DNA from: Candidatus Zipacnadia bacterium
GTDB taxonomy: Bacteria; Armatimonadota; Zipacnadia; Zipacnadales; Zipacnadaceae
Assembly (NCBI GenBank): GCA_029821515.1
Contig: JALGTD010000066.1
Location: 1-7,779, forward strand
DNA: 7,779 nt
Direction of reading: 5' to 3'
Shown here: positions 1-6,270 of the stretch, one piece after another
Numbering within the stretch: position 1 is the stretch's first letter
How the letters are laid out: every line of letters starts with the position of its first letter
Notes under the pieces: model-generated
The model's database searches: none
What the model was told of the DNA's origin: nothing
Seen by the model: the letters and a program-made list of their open reading frames with translations, nothing else
Made by a program: the position numbers and the translations under genes

Positions 1-933
1 TTTTCGCTGTCAACGACCCGCAGCAGTTACCTGGCATTGCCTGACTCGATTCGCAGTAGCCAGCAAGCAGTGCGCCGACTGGGCGTAGTGCGCTACGACC
101 CGCTGCTGCTCGACTACGCCCCCGACAACCCCTCTCACAATTCCGTTCTGGCACCGCTGCCGCCCACTGCTTACACCAAGCCGCTGGTGGGCTATGGCGC
201 TGACTGGCAACATATTTTGGCCAGCAACGGACTTCTGCCCGAGAACACCTCCGAAGAACCAATGGCCTCAGTGATGCTGCACGGCACCAGACGCCAGCGG
301 CGCGTGGCCATCACCATTGACGACGGCCCCTGCCCGCTGCTGACGCCCCTGATTCTGCAAGTGCTTGACCGTTATCAAGTGGTGGCCAACTTCTTTGTGG
401 TCGGCGAGAAGGCCGAGCAGTACCCGCAACTTCTCCGTGATATCGCCCAGGCCGGGCATCTGATCGGCAATCATACCTATCACCACCGCCGCCTCTCGGA
501 GCTTAGCTTCCAGGAGATTGCTGCCGAGCTGGATGCCTGTCAGACCGTTGTTGGGCGGCTGACCGGCCTGGTGACGAGATACCTGCGCCCGCCCGGCGGC
601 AACTACACTGCAGATGTGCTGCGCTGCGCCAGTGCCCGCTCGCAGATTATTACTCTGTGGACCCACAATGCCGGCGACTGGGCTAATCCGCCGGTCAGCG
701 AGATTGTCCAGCGCTGCCTGATCGGCATCCGACCCGGTTCAATCATTCTGATGCATGGCGGCGACATCAACAGTGTACGGGCACTGCCCCTGATCATCCG
801 GGCCTTGCGTGCGCGAGGGCTGGAGCCAGCAACTCTATCCCAGATGCATGGCCCCGACTGCCCCCAGCTTATCCCCGTGGACGCCGCTCTACACCTTCCC
901 CAGAACGGCTGGCAACCCGATGAAGTGAAGTAG
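1..933 (+). CDS. Polysaccharide deacetylase (NodB/CE4 family), 5'-partial
   Basis: CE4 enzymes remove N- or O-acetyl groups from glycans such as peptidoglycan, chitin or exopolysaccharide using a divalent metal. The frame is open from base 1, so the gene probably starts upstream of the window; a TTG at 37 is the first possible internal start and numbering here runs from it. All five CE4 motifs are visible: TIDDGP at 93-98 (catalytic D95, metal ligand D96), NHTYHH at 145-150 (metal ligands H146 and H150), RPPGG at 184-188, DWANP at 214-218, and IILMHGG at 236-242 with H240. The catalytic domain spans about 88-265. The roughly 100 residues before it match nothing I recognise; 52-68 loosely recalls half a LysM repeat, but too weakly to call. 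Because the true N-terminus is missing, a signal peptide cannot be judged. It converges on the methyltransferase with only 22 bp between stop codons. Family is secure; substrate is not visible. Confidence 0.93.
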   Translation, partial: FSLSTTRSSYLALPDSIRSSQQAVRRLGVVRYDPLLLDYAPDNPSHNSVLAPLPPTAYTKPLVGYGADWQHILASNGLLPENTSEEPMASVMLHGTRRQRRVAITIDDGPCPLLTPLILQVLDRYQVVANFFVVGEKAEQYPQLLRDIAQAGHLIGNHTYHHRRLSELSFQEIAAELDACQTVVGRLTGLVTRYLRPPGGNYTADVLRCASARSQIITLWTHNAGDWANPPVSEIVQRCLIGIRPGSIILMHGGDINSVRALPLIIRALRARGLEPATLSQMHGPDCPQLIPVDAALHLPQNGWQPDEVK

Positions 934-955
934 CCGCCCGACCGCCTGGATACTG

Positions 956-1747
956 CTAGGGCTTGCGGGCTACTGCCACCAGCGTATACGAAAGCAGGCG
1001 GTTCAGGCCGGGAAGGTGGGTCACCAATCGGCTGAGACGATCCAGCCACGCCGGGGACATAATGCGTTTGAGCGGGAAGTACCTGTCCGAATATACGACG
1101 CTACCCACATACTCACATTCCATTACTTCCAGCCCACACGAGGTGAGCAACTTTCGGAGGCGGGGAGGAGTGAAGGTAAATACGTGGGTGTCGCGGAGAA
1201 ACTGGTAGCGCCGTAACTGGGCATCGCGCTCAGCCTCCGGACGATACACAGGATCATGCAGCCCCAGATACTCGCCGTTGGGGGTGGTAATCACCACGAT
1301 CCCTCTGCTGCGTACCAGTTGCGTACACGCCCGAACTACTGCCGTTGGCTGGCCGCAATGCTCCATCACCTCTCCCATAATAATGCCGTCTATCTGCTCG
1401 CTGGCAAAGGGCAGGTGCTCAGCCGAGCCGGCTACCGGATAGAAGCAGCCGTCGGTATGCTTGCTTAACGCGTATCTGAGGGCTTCCGGACGAATGTCCA
1501 GACTTATACAACGATAGCCCTGCTCAGCCAGCAGCAAGCTGGCGTTGGCCTGCGAGCAGCCCACTTCCAACACAGTTGAACCAGGGGCCAGCTCCTGCTG
1601 GACTGTTTGCAGCACCCAGCCCAGCCGAGCCATATACTTGCGATGAAACAGGCTCCGCCGATCCCGAGCATCAATCTCGCGCAGGTCGTATTCCTGCAAC
1701 AGTTTCTGATAGGAATCGGTAGGATGTAACTGGCGGGCATTTCTCAT
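956..1747 (-). CDS. Class I SAM-dependent methyltransferase
   Basis: A 263-residue cytoplasmic methyltransferase of the Methyltransf_11/UbiG-like type. Visible elements are motif I VLEVGCSQA at 59-67, the acidic end of beta-2 (D84 in SLDIRPEAL) that should bind the SAM ribose, AEHLPF at 109-114, DGIIMGEVMEH at 120-130, and the post-motif strand RGIVVITTPN at 149-158. Motif I is atypical: CSQA replaces the usual GxG, though E and first G are kept. The C-terminal part (about 188-262) has HVFTFTPPRLRKLL, common in family members acting on glycans or lipids. ATG at 1747 is supported by GGAAG seven bases upstream (1755-1759), inside the last codons of the decayed frame upstream. No strong promoter of its own is visible, consistent with former co-transcription. 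The acceptor is unknown; O-methylation of a sugar on the neighbouring pathway's glycan is a context inference. Confidence 0.9.
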   Translation of the reverse strand: MRNARQLHPTDSYQKLLQEYDLREIDARDRRSLFHRKYMARLGWVLQTVQQELAPGSTVLEVGCSQANASLLLAEQGYRCISLDIRPEALRYALSKHTDGCFYPVAGSAEHLPFASEQIDGIIMGEVMEHCGQPTAVVRACTQLVRSRGIVVITTPNGEYLGLHDPVYRPEAERDAQLRRYQFLRDTHVFTFTPPRLRKLLTSCGLEVMECEYVGSVVYSDRYFPLKRIMSPAWLDRLSRLVTHLPGLNRLLSYTLVAVARKP

Positions 1748-1820
1748 AACTTAGCTTCCGGACGCCTCTGCTTTGGCACGCAGCTTGAAGTCAGCCAGGT
1801 AAACTGCCTCCGTCCCCAAA

Positions 1821-1836
1821 AGCGGTAGCTGCCGCT
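1821..1836. repeat. Imperfect 16-bp dyad
   Basis: AGCGG and CCGCT arms flank a centre containing AGCT; one symmetric position mismatches. It lies between the methyltransferase and the toroid gene, inside the decayed frame, so it may be only coding sequence. It could be a regulator site, but nothing else supports that. Confidence 0.2.
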
Positions 1837-1887
1837 GTATTGTTCACATTCAGTGCCCGATCCAATATCACCTGCGTAGCGAATCTG

Positions 1888-1916
1888 TTGACATCAAGCC
1901 CAGGTGAAGGTATGCT
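1888..1916 (+). promoter_or_regulatory. Sigma70-type promoter for the toroid-flippase pair
   Basis: A perfect -35 box TTGACA (1888-1893) is followed by a 17-nt spacer and TATGCT (1911-1916, four of six consensus bases). Transcription would start near 1923 and give a leader of about 90 nt before the ATG at 2013. The leader contains the perfect hairpin at 1960-1979. The promoter lies antisense within the decayed frame, so it may have arisen after that gene broke. A match by chance cannot be excluded. Confidence 0.5.
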
Positions 1917-1959
1917 TTGGGCAATGTCTAATATAGTCAGGTGTTTGCACCGTGCTAAG

Positions 1960-1979
1960 AGCGTATGTCGTCATACGCT
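1960..1979. repeat. Perfect 8-bp inverted repeat (hairpin) in the toroid leader
   Basis: AGCGTATG and CATACGCT flank a TCGT tetraloop with no mismatches. No T-run follows, so it is not an intrinsic terminator. A -10-like TATACT (1979-1984) begins on its last base, but no matching -35 is 16-18 nt upstream. It also covers the point where the decayed minus-strand frame ends (1970). It could be an operator, an RNA leader hairpin or a recombination scar. Confidence 0.5.
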
Positions 1980-2012
1980 ATACTAAACGAACTACTGGAG
2001 TATTAGGGACTT

Positions 2013-3020
2013 ATGGATATTACCAGTTACCGCCAGGCAATGATCCGAGCCACCAAGTGGCTGCTCTCACAACAGGACAATGACGGACGGATGCAGCCAG
2101 TGGAACACGGCGTTGCCACCTACCACAAAGTGCCCCTGGCGTATGCTCTGATGGGCCAGATTGATCGAGCGGCGGCCTTGACTTCCTGGATCCAGGAAGA
2201 CAGCCTCGATGATGAAGGTGATTTCACCGGACACTACCCCCGGCCCCCGTTACTTGAGCACTTCTACCCCTGGAGCAACTCCTGGTTGATCTGTGGCGCC
2301 CACCGGTTAGGCCACTTTGGCCTGTCAATCCCAGCGATGGACTTCCTGCTGACTCTTCAGCACCCCCAAACAGGCGGCTTCCTGTCAGCAGGCCCGGAGG
2401 CCGGCCTCCGCGATCACCAGGATGGGCTTTCGACGGCCGCGGCCGGCCTGGCGTGCCTCTATGGTGGGCAGATTGAGGCAGCCGAGGCGGCTGGCCAGTT
2501 CTTGTTGTGGCTGTGGGATGACCAGCCCGGCGGAGCCGCTGCTCAACTCTACTTTGTCGTTGAAGAAACCGACCAGATTATCACTGACTTTGAGAAGGAA
2601 GTAGCGCCGTACTTCGCGGTCAACGTCAGTCGCAGCAAGCAGTGGTACCATGTACCCGCTCTGGCCGGTGGATTTCTCACTCTGCTGTATGAGGCTACCG
2701 GCGAGCAGGCCTATCTGGATGGCGCTCATCAATATCTCCAGTTTGTAGAGGGCTGTGCCGGCGACCGCTACACCAGCGAGGCCAGCACCTTTTTGGGATG
2801 GGCAGCGGCAACTACATTCAAAGTGACTAACAACGCAAATTATGAGCGCATCGCCGAAGAAGTCGGCAGCAGCCTCTTAGCTGCTCAGCTTGGCAATGGT
2901 AGTTGGCTCAAAGGTTGCATGGGTTCGGATATCACCGCCGATGTAGTAGACGCCACCGCCGAAGGCATAATATGCCTGGCGAGTTTGGCGGAAAGCGCCG
3001 CAGTAGCGATTCCAGCATGA
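2013..3020 (+). CDS. Alpha/alpha-toroid protein (terpenoid cyclase / six-hairpin-like fold), function unknown
   Basis: A 335-residue protein without signal peptide or membrane segment, so probably cytoplasmic. It consists of about six to seven helical hairpins with recurrent ends of the type Q-x(3)-G-G-F/W: LLSQQDNDGRM (17-27), WIQEDSLDDEGDF (59-71), LTLQHPQTGGF (113-123), and AAQLGNGSWL (290-299), the last a good QW-type motif. This spacing is characteristic of terpenoid cyclase, prenyltransferase-beta and six-hairpin glycosidase folds. The squalene-hopene cyclase DxDD acid motif and the zinc ligands of prenyltransferases or LanC are not evident, so a cyclase activity should not be assumed. 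Notable aromatic-rich segments are LEHFYPWSNSW (81-91) and SKQWYHVPALAGGF (208-221). An AGGGA sequence three bases before the ATG and GGAG twelve bases before are both poorly placed ribosome sites. It is first in an apparent unit with the flippase (123-bp gap), so a glycan-related role, such as a glycosidase, lyase or epimerase, is inferred. Confidence 0.75.
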   Translation: MDITSYRQAMIRATKWLLSQQDNDGRMQPVEHGVATYHKVPLAYALMGQIDRAAALTSWIQEDSLDDEGDFTGHYPRPPLLEHFYPWSNSWLICGAHRLGHFGLSIPAMDFLLTLQHPQTGGFLSAGPEAGLRDHQDGLSTAAAGLACLYGGQIEAAEAAGQFLLWLWDDQPGGAAAQLYFVVEETDQIITDFEKEVAPYFAVNVSRSKQWYHVPALAGGFLTLLYEATGEQAYLDGAHQYLQFVEGCAGDRYTSEASTFLGWAAATTFKVTNNANYERIAEEVGSSLLAAQLGNGSWLKGCMGSDITADVVDATAEGIICLASLAESAAVAIPA

Positions 3021-3143
3021 CCCGCCCAATGAATACCATCGCTCCACTCCAGGCGGCCCGTGCATATCCGCCAGCCGACTGTCACCTCTACCATCAGCCG
3101 TTCAGGTCTCTATCAAAGGTCCCAGAAGCGACTTAGCTAGCAA

Positions 3144-4778
3144 ATGACCGAACAAGATTTTGACTATTCATCGCGCCGGGAAGCGCGAGGCCGTTCGCAA
3201 TCAGTGTTGGGCGGCCTGGGGATGATTCTGGGCAGTTCATATTGTGATATGCTGCTGGGGGTCGTCCGCGGGTTACTGGTGATGCGAGCTATCGGGCCGA
3301 CATCTCGCGGGCTGATGCGCCTGGTTCACCTTTTCGGGCGCTACCTATCCAACTCCCACCTGGGAACACTGCACGGCCTGAGCAAAGAGCTCCCTCTGGC
3401 ACTTGGCCGAAACGACCACGAGGACGCCACCCACATCGAGAATGTTGGCACCATCGCTGTCGTTTTACTCGCCACGTTAGCCAGCGGAGGAATGCTGGCC
3501 TACGCGCTGCTTGGCCCTGGGATGCAGGGACCGACGCGCCTAACTCTGGCCATTGGCGCCGGCATCATCCTGGGGGGACAAGCTATCGCTCTGTATCGAG
3601 TGGTGCTGCGGGCCTGGGGTACTTACAGCGTATTGGCCGTTGCCGCAATGGTGATGAGCCTGGGGCAGTTCAGCTTCATTGCGACCGGAGCAATACTTTT
3701 CGGACTGATGGGAGCAATGTGGGGCTGGTTGGCCGCTGTTACAGTTTCCCTGCTGTACTTCGCGGTAGCTGGCAACTTCTACATCCGCCCGCGCCTGGAT
3801 ATGCCTATGCTACGGCGGTTGATATTGGTGGGCATGCCCATTGCTGGTGTGCTTTTTTCGGGTATCCTACTCCGGACGATAGACGGAGTCCTGGTGATCA
3901 GGTATTTCGATGCCTACCACTTCGGGCTGTATAGCGTGGCGATGCAGATTGCCGCCTATCTGTACCGCATTCCCGAAGCCGCTGGCTTCGTACTAATGCC
4001 CCGCATATGGGAGCGCTACGGGGCCAACAGGCAGCCGGAGGCGCTGCGGGACTACGTGATTCGTCCCACCCTGGCCGCCGGCCTGATAATGCCGATCCTG
4101 GCCGGTTTTGTGTTCATCATAATGCCACCTATGATCCACACAATCATTCCGAGATTCTACCCGGCTATCTTCGCCGCCCAGGTTCTGTCGCTGGCCGCAG
4201 TCTTTTTGGCTCTACCAGTAGCCGCTGACGGGGCCTTAATCGCTTTCAACAAAGAATGGATAGTGATAGTCAACAAGCTGGTAGGAGCAGCGGTCGCTGC
4301 CGCTGGCATGCTGGTGTTCCTTGAACCGAACCTGGCTCGGATCGCCATAGTGACAGTCAACAATATAGCGGGACCCGTGGTCGCCGACGCCATAGTGCCG
4401 TTACTTAAGCCGGGCCTATCGCGAATTGCCATAGCCGCCGCCGCCGGCTACGCTATAACCAGCATTCTGACGCTATACATCGTCCTAGGGCGTTACTACC
4501 ACAGACGCCTGCAACTGTGGTGTGAGCTGGCTGTGTGTTATTTGCCTCTGCTGTGGGCAATAATCGCACTGAAGATCTCGGGAATTGCCACAGACTGGAT
4601 GTTGGGTGCCTCCCCAAACATATGGATTCATACGGGGCTGCGTAGCGCCTACTTCGCGGTGCTGGTGCTTCCTGTATTGTGGTACGCGGAGCGTCGTACT
4701 GGCCTGCTGAAGGAGGTCAGACGACGGGCTGCTGCGGCCCTGCGCAAGCGCCTGCCATCCAGCGAAGAAGAAGCGTAG
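3144..4778 (+). CDS. Polysaccharide flippase, Wzx/PST family (MOP superfamily)
   Basis: A 544-residue integral inner-membrane protein with about 13-14 hydrophobic helices. The family flips undecaprenyl-diphosphate-linked oligosaccharides to the periplasmic face for assembly of O-antigen, capsule or exopolysaccharide. Typical signs are an N-terminal first helix (VLGGLGMILGSSYCDMLLG, 21-39), the motif MRAIGPTSRGLMRL (47-60), LGTLHGLSKELPLALGRND (73-91), and a mid-protein restart helix near 224-250. The C-terminal tail is basic then acidic (RKRLPSSEEEA). It is longer than common 420-500-residue members, partly because of a repeated segment near 392-430. A TAG lies two codons before the ATG (3138-3140), so 3144 is the earliest start; no clear Shine-Dalgarno precedes it. 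It probably shares the promoter at 1888-1916 with the toroid gene. No glycosyltransferase or Wzy polymerase lies in the window. Confidence 0.9.
   Translation: MTEQDFDYSSRREARGRSQSVLGGLGMILGSSYCDMLLGVVRGLLVMRAIGPTSRGLMRLVHLFGRYLSNSHLGTLHGLSKELPLALGRNDHEDATHIENVGTIAVVLLATLASGGMLAYALLGPGMQGPTRLTLAIGAGIILGGQAIALYRVVLRAWGTYSVLAVAAMVMSLGQFSFIATGAILFGLMGAMWGWLAAVTVSLLYFAVAGNFYIRPRLDMPMLRRLILVGMPIAGVLFSGILLRTIDGVLVIRYFDAYHFGLYSVAMQIAAYLYRIPEAAGFVLMPRIWERYGANRQPEALRDYVIRPTLAAGLIMPILAGFVFIIMPPMIHTIIPRFYPAIFAAQVLSLAAVFLALPVAADGALIAFNKEWIVIVNKLVGAAVAAAGMLVFLEPNLARIAIVTVNNIAGPVVADAIVPLLKPGLSRIAIAAAAGYAITSILTLYIVLGRYYHRRLQLWCELAVCYLPLLWAIIALKISGIATDWMLGASPNIWIHTGLRSAYFAVLVLPVLWYAERRTGLLKEVRRRAAAALRKRLPSSEEEA
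4317..4433 (+). repeat. Diverged internal duplication in the flippase, 28-residue period
   Basis: Residues 392-402 (FLEPNLARIAI) and 420-430 (LLKPGLSRIAI) match at seven of eleven positions at a distance of 28 residues (84 nt). Each copy opens a hydrophobic helix. The DNA copies are diverged, with shared stretches such as GCCATAG, so any duplication is old. Convergence of two similar transmembrane helices is the alternative. Confidence 0.4.
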
Positions 4779-4867
4779 CACCACAGAGCCTGTAACAAAG
4801 CCGGGGAGCACTCCCTAAGCGAAGCCGGCAAGAGGTGCGATAGGTCGGCGGTTCCCTGCCTGCCATA

Positions 4868-6061
4868 CTAGAATTTCAGCTCAATCTTACCTACATAAGT
4901 ACCCTGGTTGACTGCATCGGCAGAGCTGTCCGGGTTAGCCGACCATTTGTTGTAAGCCACGAATAACGCCTCACCCATCCGCACCGCATCAGGAGCGACA
5001 TTATGACCTCCACTATCATACGATGTGGAGGTCACCTGGCCCCCTTCTCCCGTAGTTACAGTAATGTCAATGCTTGATTGCTGGACGGCACCAGCGGCTG
5101 CGGGTGGTCGGCTGGCATACAAAATAGTAATCTGCCCGTCCAGCACTGCACAGGTAGGATGAGAGAAGTTGCCGCGTCCCCGTAGCATTCGCGAGCCGTA
5201 GAAGCGCTGGCCATTGAATTTAGCCGCCCACAATTGGTGGGTTGAGTTGACCGGCTGAACTTTGATCTGGGGCGGGATTGCAGATGTTCTCTGCCCATCA
5301 CCCCCCACAGCCGGGGGCTTGATGAGTACCGGGGGCTTTATCAGGGTTGCCGTCTTGATGCCGGCCAGGAATAACTCACCGCCCAGATCTACGCCGTCGC
5401 CGCCCAGCCATTCAGCCCGCTGTATGGGCCACTGCTGGGGCCGACCCAGCCCGGAAGTGGTATCGTAGCGGGCCAGATACAGTCCGCCCGACGGTCCGGG
5501 ACTACGCCACAATACCCACAACTGGCCGGAGAAAACAGCCAGCGAGCACCCCACCGCCGAATGCTCTTCAACTGGACTGGCCGAGACCGCAGTCTGTAGA
5601 TTATGCTGCAGAAACATCTGATGACCCTCGCCGGCCGCCTGGCTAATCCAGGTTACCCATAGCACGCCTTTGACGACCACGGCGTCGACATCTTTGACAG
5701 TCCGTCCCAACCGCAATCCGCTCAATTTGGTCTTGTCAATCACCTTCAGACTGTCAGGTTCCAGTTGGGAAAGATACAAAGCTCCCTGATATACCTCGAT
5801 CAGCAGCAGCTTGCCAGCGTAGGAGGCCAGAGCCGGATTTGTGGTGCCGCTCTCAAAAGACTCCACGTGTTGGGCTGGCCACAGACGCAAGCCTGACCAT
5901 TCAGTAGGCCGCAGCAACTTGACGGGCGGCTGAAAGATGCGAGGAGCGGCGATCGGCGCCTGGGCCACAGTCACAGTGTCAGCAGGCGCTGCCGACGTGG
6001 TGCCTGCAGCCCACAATGTAATTAGGATAGCCAGTGTTACAGTTGCCGACGGTCTGGTCAT
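4868..6061 (-). CDS. Secreted beta-propeller-like protein, function unknown
   Basis: A 397-residue exported protein. The N-terminus has a basic residue, a hydrophobic core (VTLAILITLWAAG, 8-20) and a likely signal peptidase I site after TTSA (24). The mature part contains five or six similar units, each with an alanine or aspartate followed by G-x-L-(Y/W)-V-x-W/Y: 75-100, 124-154, 171-201 (SGQLWVLWRSPG), 222-238, 301-320 (DGQITILYASRPP) and 355-378 (ALFVAYNKW). This is the look of sialidase/BNR-like or lectin-like propeller blades. No catalytic Asp-box or sialidase arginine triad is identified. A proline-rich linker with a tandem repeat (240-251) splits the blades four to two. The start at 6061 is chosen because AAGGAGG lies seven bases upstream and a good signal peptide follows; the frame could extend 13 codons to a TTG, which I discount. 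Periplasmic or extracellular carbohydrate binding is a possibility only. Confidence 0.75.
   Translation of the reverse strand: MTRPSATVTLAILITLWAAGTTSAAPADTVTVAQAPIAAPRIFQPPVKLLRPTEWSGLRLWPAQHVESFESGTTNPALASYAGKLLLIEVYQGALYLSQLEPDSLKVIDKTKLSGLRLGRTVKDVDAVVVKGVLWVTWISQAAGEGHQMFLQHNLQTAVSASPVEEHSAVGCSLAVFSGQLWVLWRSPGPSGGLYLARYDTTSGLGRPQQWPIQRAEWLGGDGVDLGGELFLAGIKTATLIKPPVLIKPPAVGGDGQRTSAIPPQIKVQPVNSTHQLWAAKFNGQRFYGSRMLRGRGNFSHPTCAVLDGQITILYASRPPAAAGAVQQSSIDITVTTGEGGQVTSTSYDSGGHNVAPDAVRMGEALFVAYNKWSANPDSSADAVNQGTYVGKIELKF
5309..5344 (-). repeat. Tandem 18-nt repeat coding LIKPPV / LIKPPA
   Basis: Two adjacent 18-nt units, with a 10-nt identical core CCGGGGGCTT on the plus strand at 5311-5320 and 5329-5338, encode two six-residue units in the propeller-like protein (residues 240-251). 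The repeat preserves frame and sits in a probable inter-blade linker, so it likely tolerates length change. Confidence 0.75.
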
Positions 6062-6068
6062 CCGACTG

Positions 6069-6075
6069 CCTCCTT
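6069..6075 (-). promoter_or_regulatory. Start-deciding ribosome binding site for the propeller gene
   Basis: AAGGAGG on the minus strand, a full match to the anti-Shine-Dalgarno complement, ends seven bases before the ATG at 6061. It fixes the start at the second methionine-type position instead of the upstream TTG at 6100. Confidence 0.85.
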
Positions 6076-6168
6076 CGGCGCGGCTAGCATAGTTTGACAA
6101 GTGGAGGCTGTTCTGAACATCTTTTCGCGATGCGGCCAGCGAAACCTCCCCAGCGACTGCTCAAATCC

Positions 6169-6178
6169 AGTTGCAACT
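6169..6178. promoter_or_regulatory. Perfect 10-bp palindrome, candidate operator
   Basis: AGTTGCAACT is self-complementary and ends nine bases before the -35 box at 6188. That puts it around -50 relative to the predicted rightward start, a usual activator position, and downstream of the candidate leftward start. A 10-bp palindrome can occur by chance, so this is tentative. Confidence 0.25.
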
Positions 6179-6187
6179 CATCCGGAC

Positions 6188-6216
6188 TTGACGTGTCTAC
6201 CAGATATGAATATACT
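6188..6216 (+). promoter_or_regulatory. Sigma70-type promoter for the outer-membrane gene pair
   Basis: TTGACG (6188-6193, five of six consensus bases), a 17-nt spacer, and TATACT (6211-6216, five of six). The predicted start near 6223 leaves a leader of about 48 nt before the ATG at 6271. Among the best promoter matches in the window, correctly placed and oriented. Confidence 0.65.
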
Positions 6217-6237
6217 CTTATTGGATTAGACGTCCAA
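6209..6237 (-). promoter_or_regulatory. Candidate divergent promoter for the propeller gene
   Basis: On the minus strand, TTGGAC (6237-6232, three of six) is followed by 17 nt and TATATT (6214-6209, five of six). Its -10 box overlaps the -10 box of the rightward promoter, so the two could not both be occupied at once. The leader to the ATG at 6061 would be about 140 nt. A weaker alternative is a lone -10-like TATGCT at 6091-6086. Confidence 0.3.
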
Positions 6238-6255
6238 TTCGGCCTACTGTTTCAC

Positions 6256-6261
6256 AAGGAG
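6256..6261 (+). promoter_or_regulatory. Start-deciding ribosome binding site for the YjbH-like gene
   Basis: AAGGAG lies nine bases before the ATG at 6271. It selects this start, which opens directly into a signal peptide, over in-frame upstream codons from 6094 whose translation is not signal-like. Confidence 0.85.
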
Positions 6262-6270
6262 CTGAGAGAT

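Larger units (their letters stand above)
1751..1970 (-). pseudogene. Truncated, frameshifted C-terminal gene remnant upstream of the methyltransferase
   Basis: Read on the minus strand, 1970-1815 is an open frame of 52 codons with protein-like composition, including HLTILDIAQSIPSPGLDVN and FATQVILDRALNVNNTAAA. It follows an in-frame TGA at 1973-1971 and has no ATG. It drifts out of frame at TTTTGGGG (plus strand 1821-1814). Dropping one G joins it to a second protein-like stretch, TEAVYLADFKLRAKAEASGS, ending at TAA (1753-1751), three bases before the methyltransferase ATG. Such spacing is typical of a translationally coupled upstream gene. The segment ALNVNNTAAATAFG loosely resembles a TPR helix pair (AL, N, A, G spacing). 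The parent family is not identified. Alternatives are a sequencing error in the homopolymer, though the start would still be missing, or chance open frame. The reading is my own translation of the intergenic DNA. Confidence 0.45.

Noticed and set aside
934..955. Terminator between the convergent deacetylase and methyltransferase genes
   Set aside because: The 22-bp gap has no inverted repeat or T-run.
963..1468. Plus-strand open frames opposite the methyltransferase
   Set aside because: Antisense to a gene with clear family motifs; their own translations show no domain, signal or ribosome site.
2205..2223. SLDDEGD (residues 64-70 of the toroid protein) as a squalene-hopene cyclase acid motif
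   Set aside because: It is not in the DxDD form, and it falls at the end of an early hairpin where the QxxxGGF-type turn is expected.
3017..3136. 39-codon frame whose ATG overlaps the toroid stop as ATGA
   Set aside because: No ribosome site, composition not protein-like, no recognisable sequence, and it ends just before the flippase start. The overlap is probably chance.
4779..4867. Bidirectional terminator between the flippase and the propeller gene
   Set aside because: Only short GCCGG/CCGGC and GGGA/TCCC pairings are present and no T-run follows on either strand.
6094..6099. TTGACA as a second -35 box upstream of the YjbH-like gene
   Set aside because: No acceptable -10 hexamer lies 15-19 nt downstream.
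6094..6270. In-frame 59-codon N-terminal extension of the YjbH-like protein from a TTG
   Set aside because: It would bury the signal peptide, contains the promoter at 6188-6216, and the ATG at 6271 has a good ribosome site.
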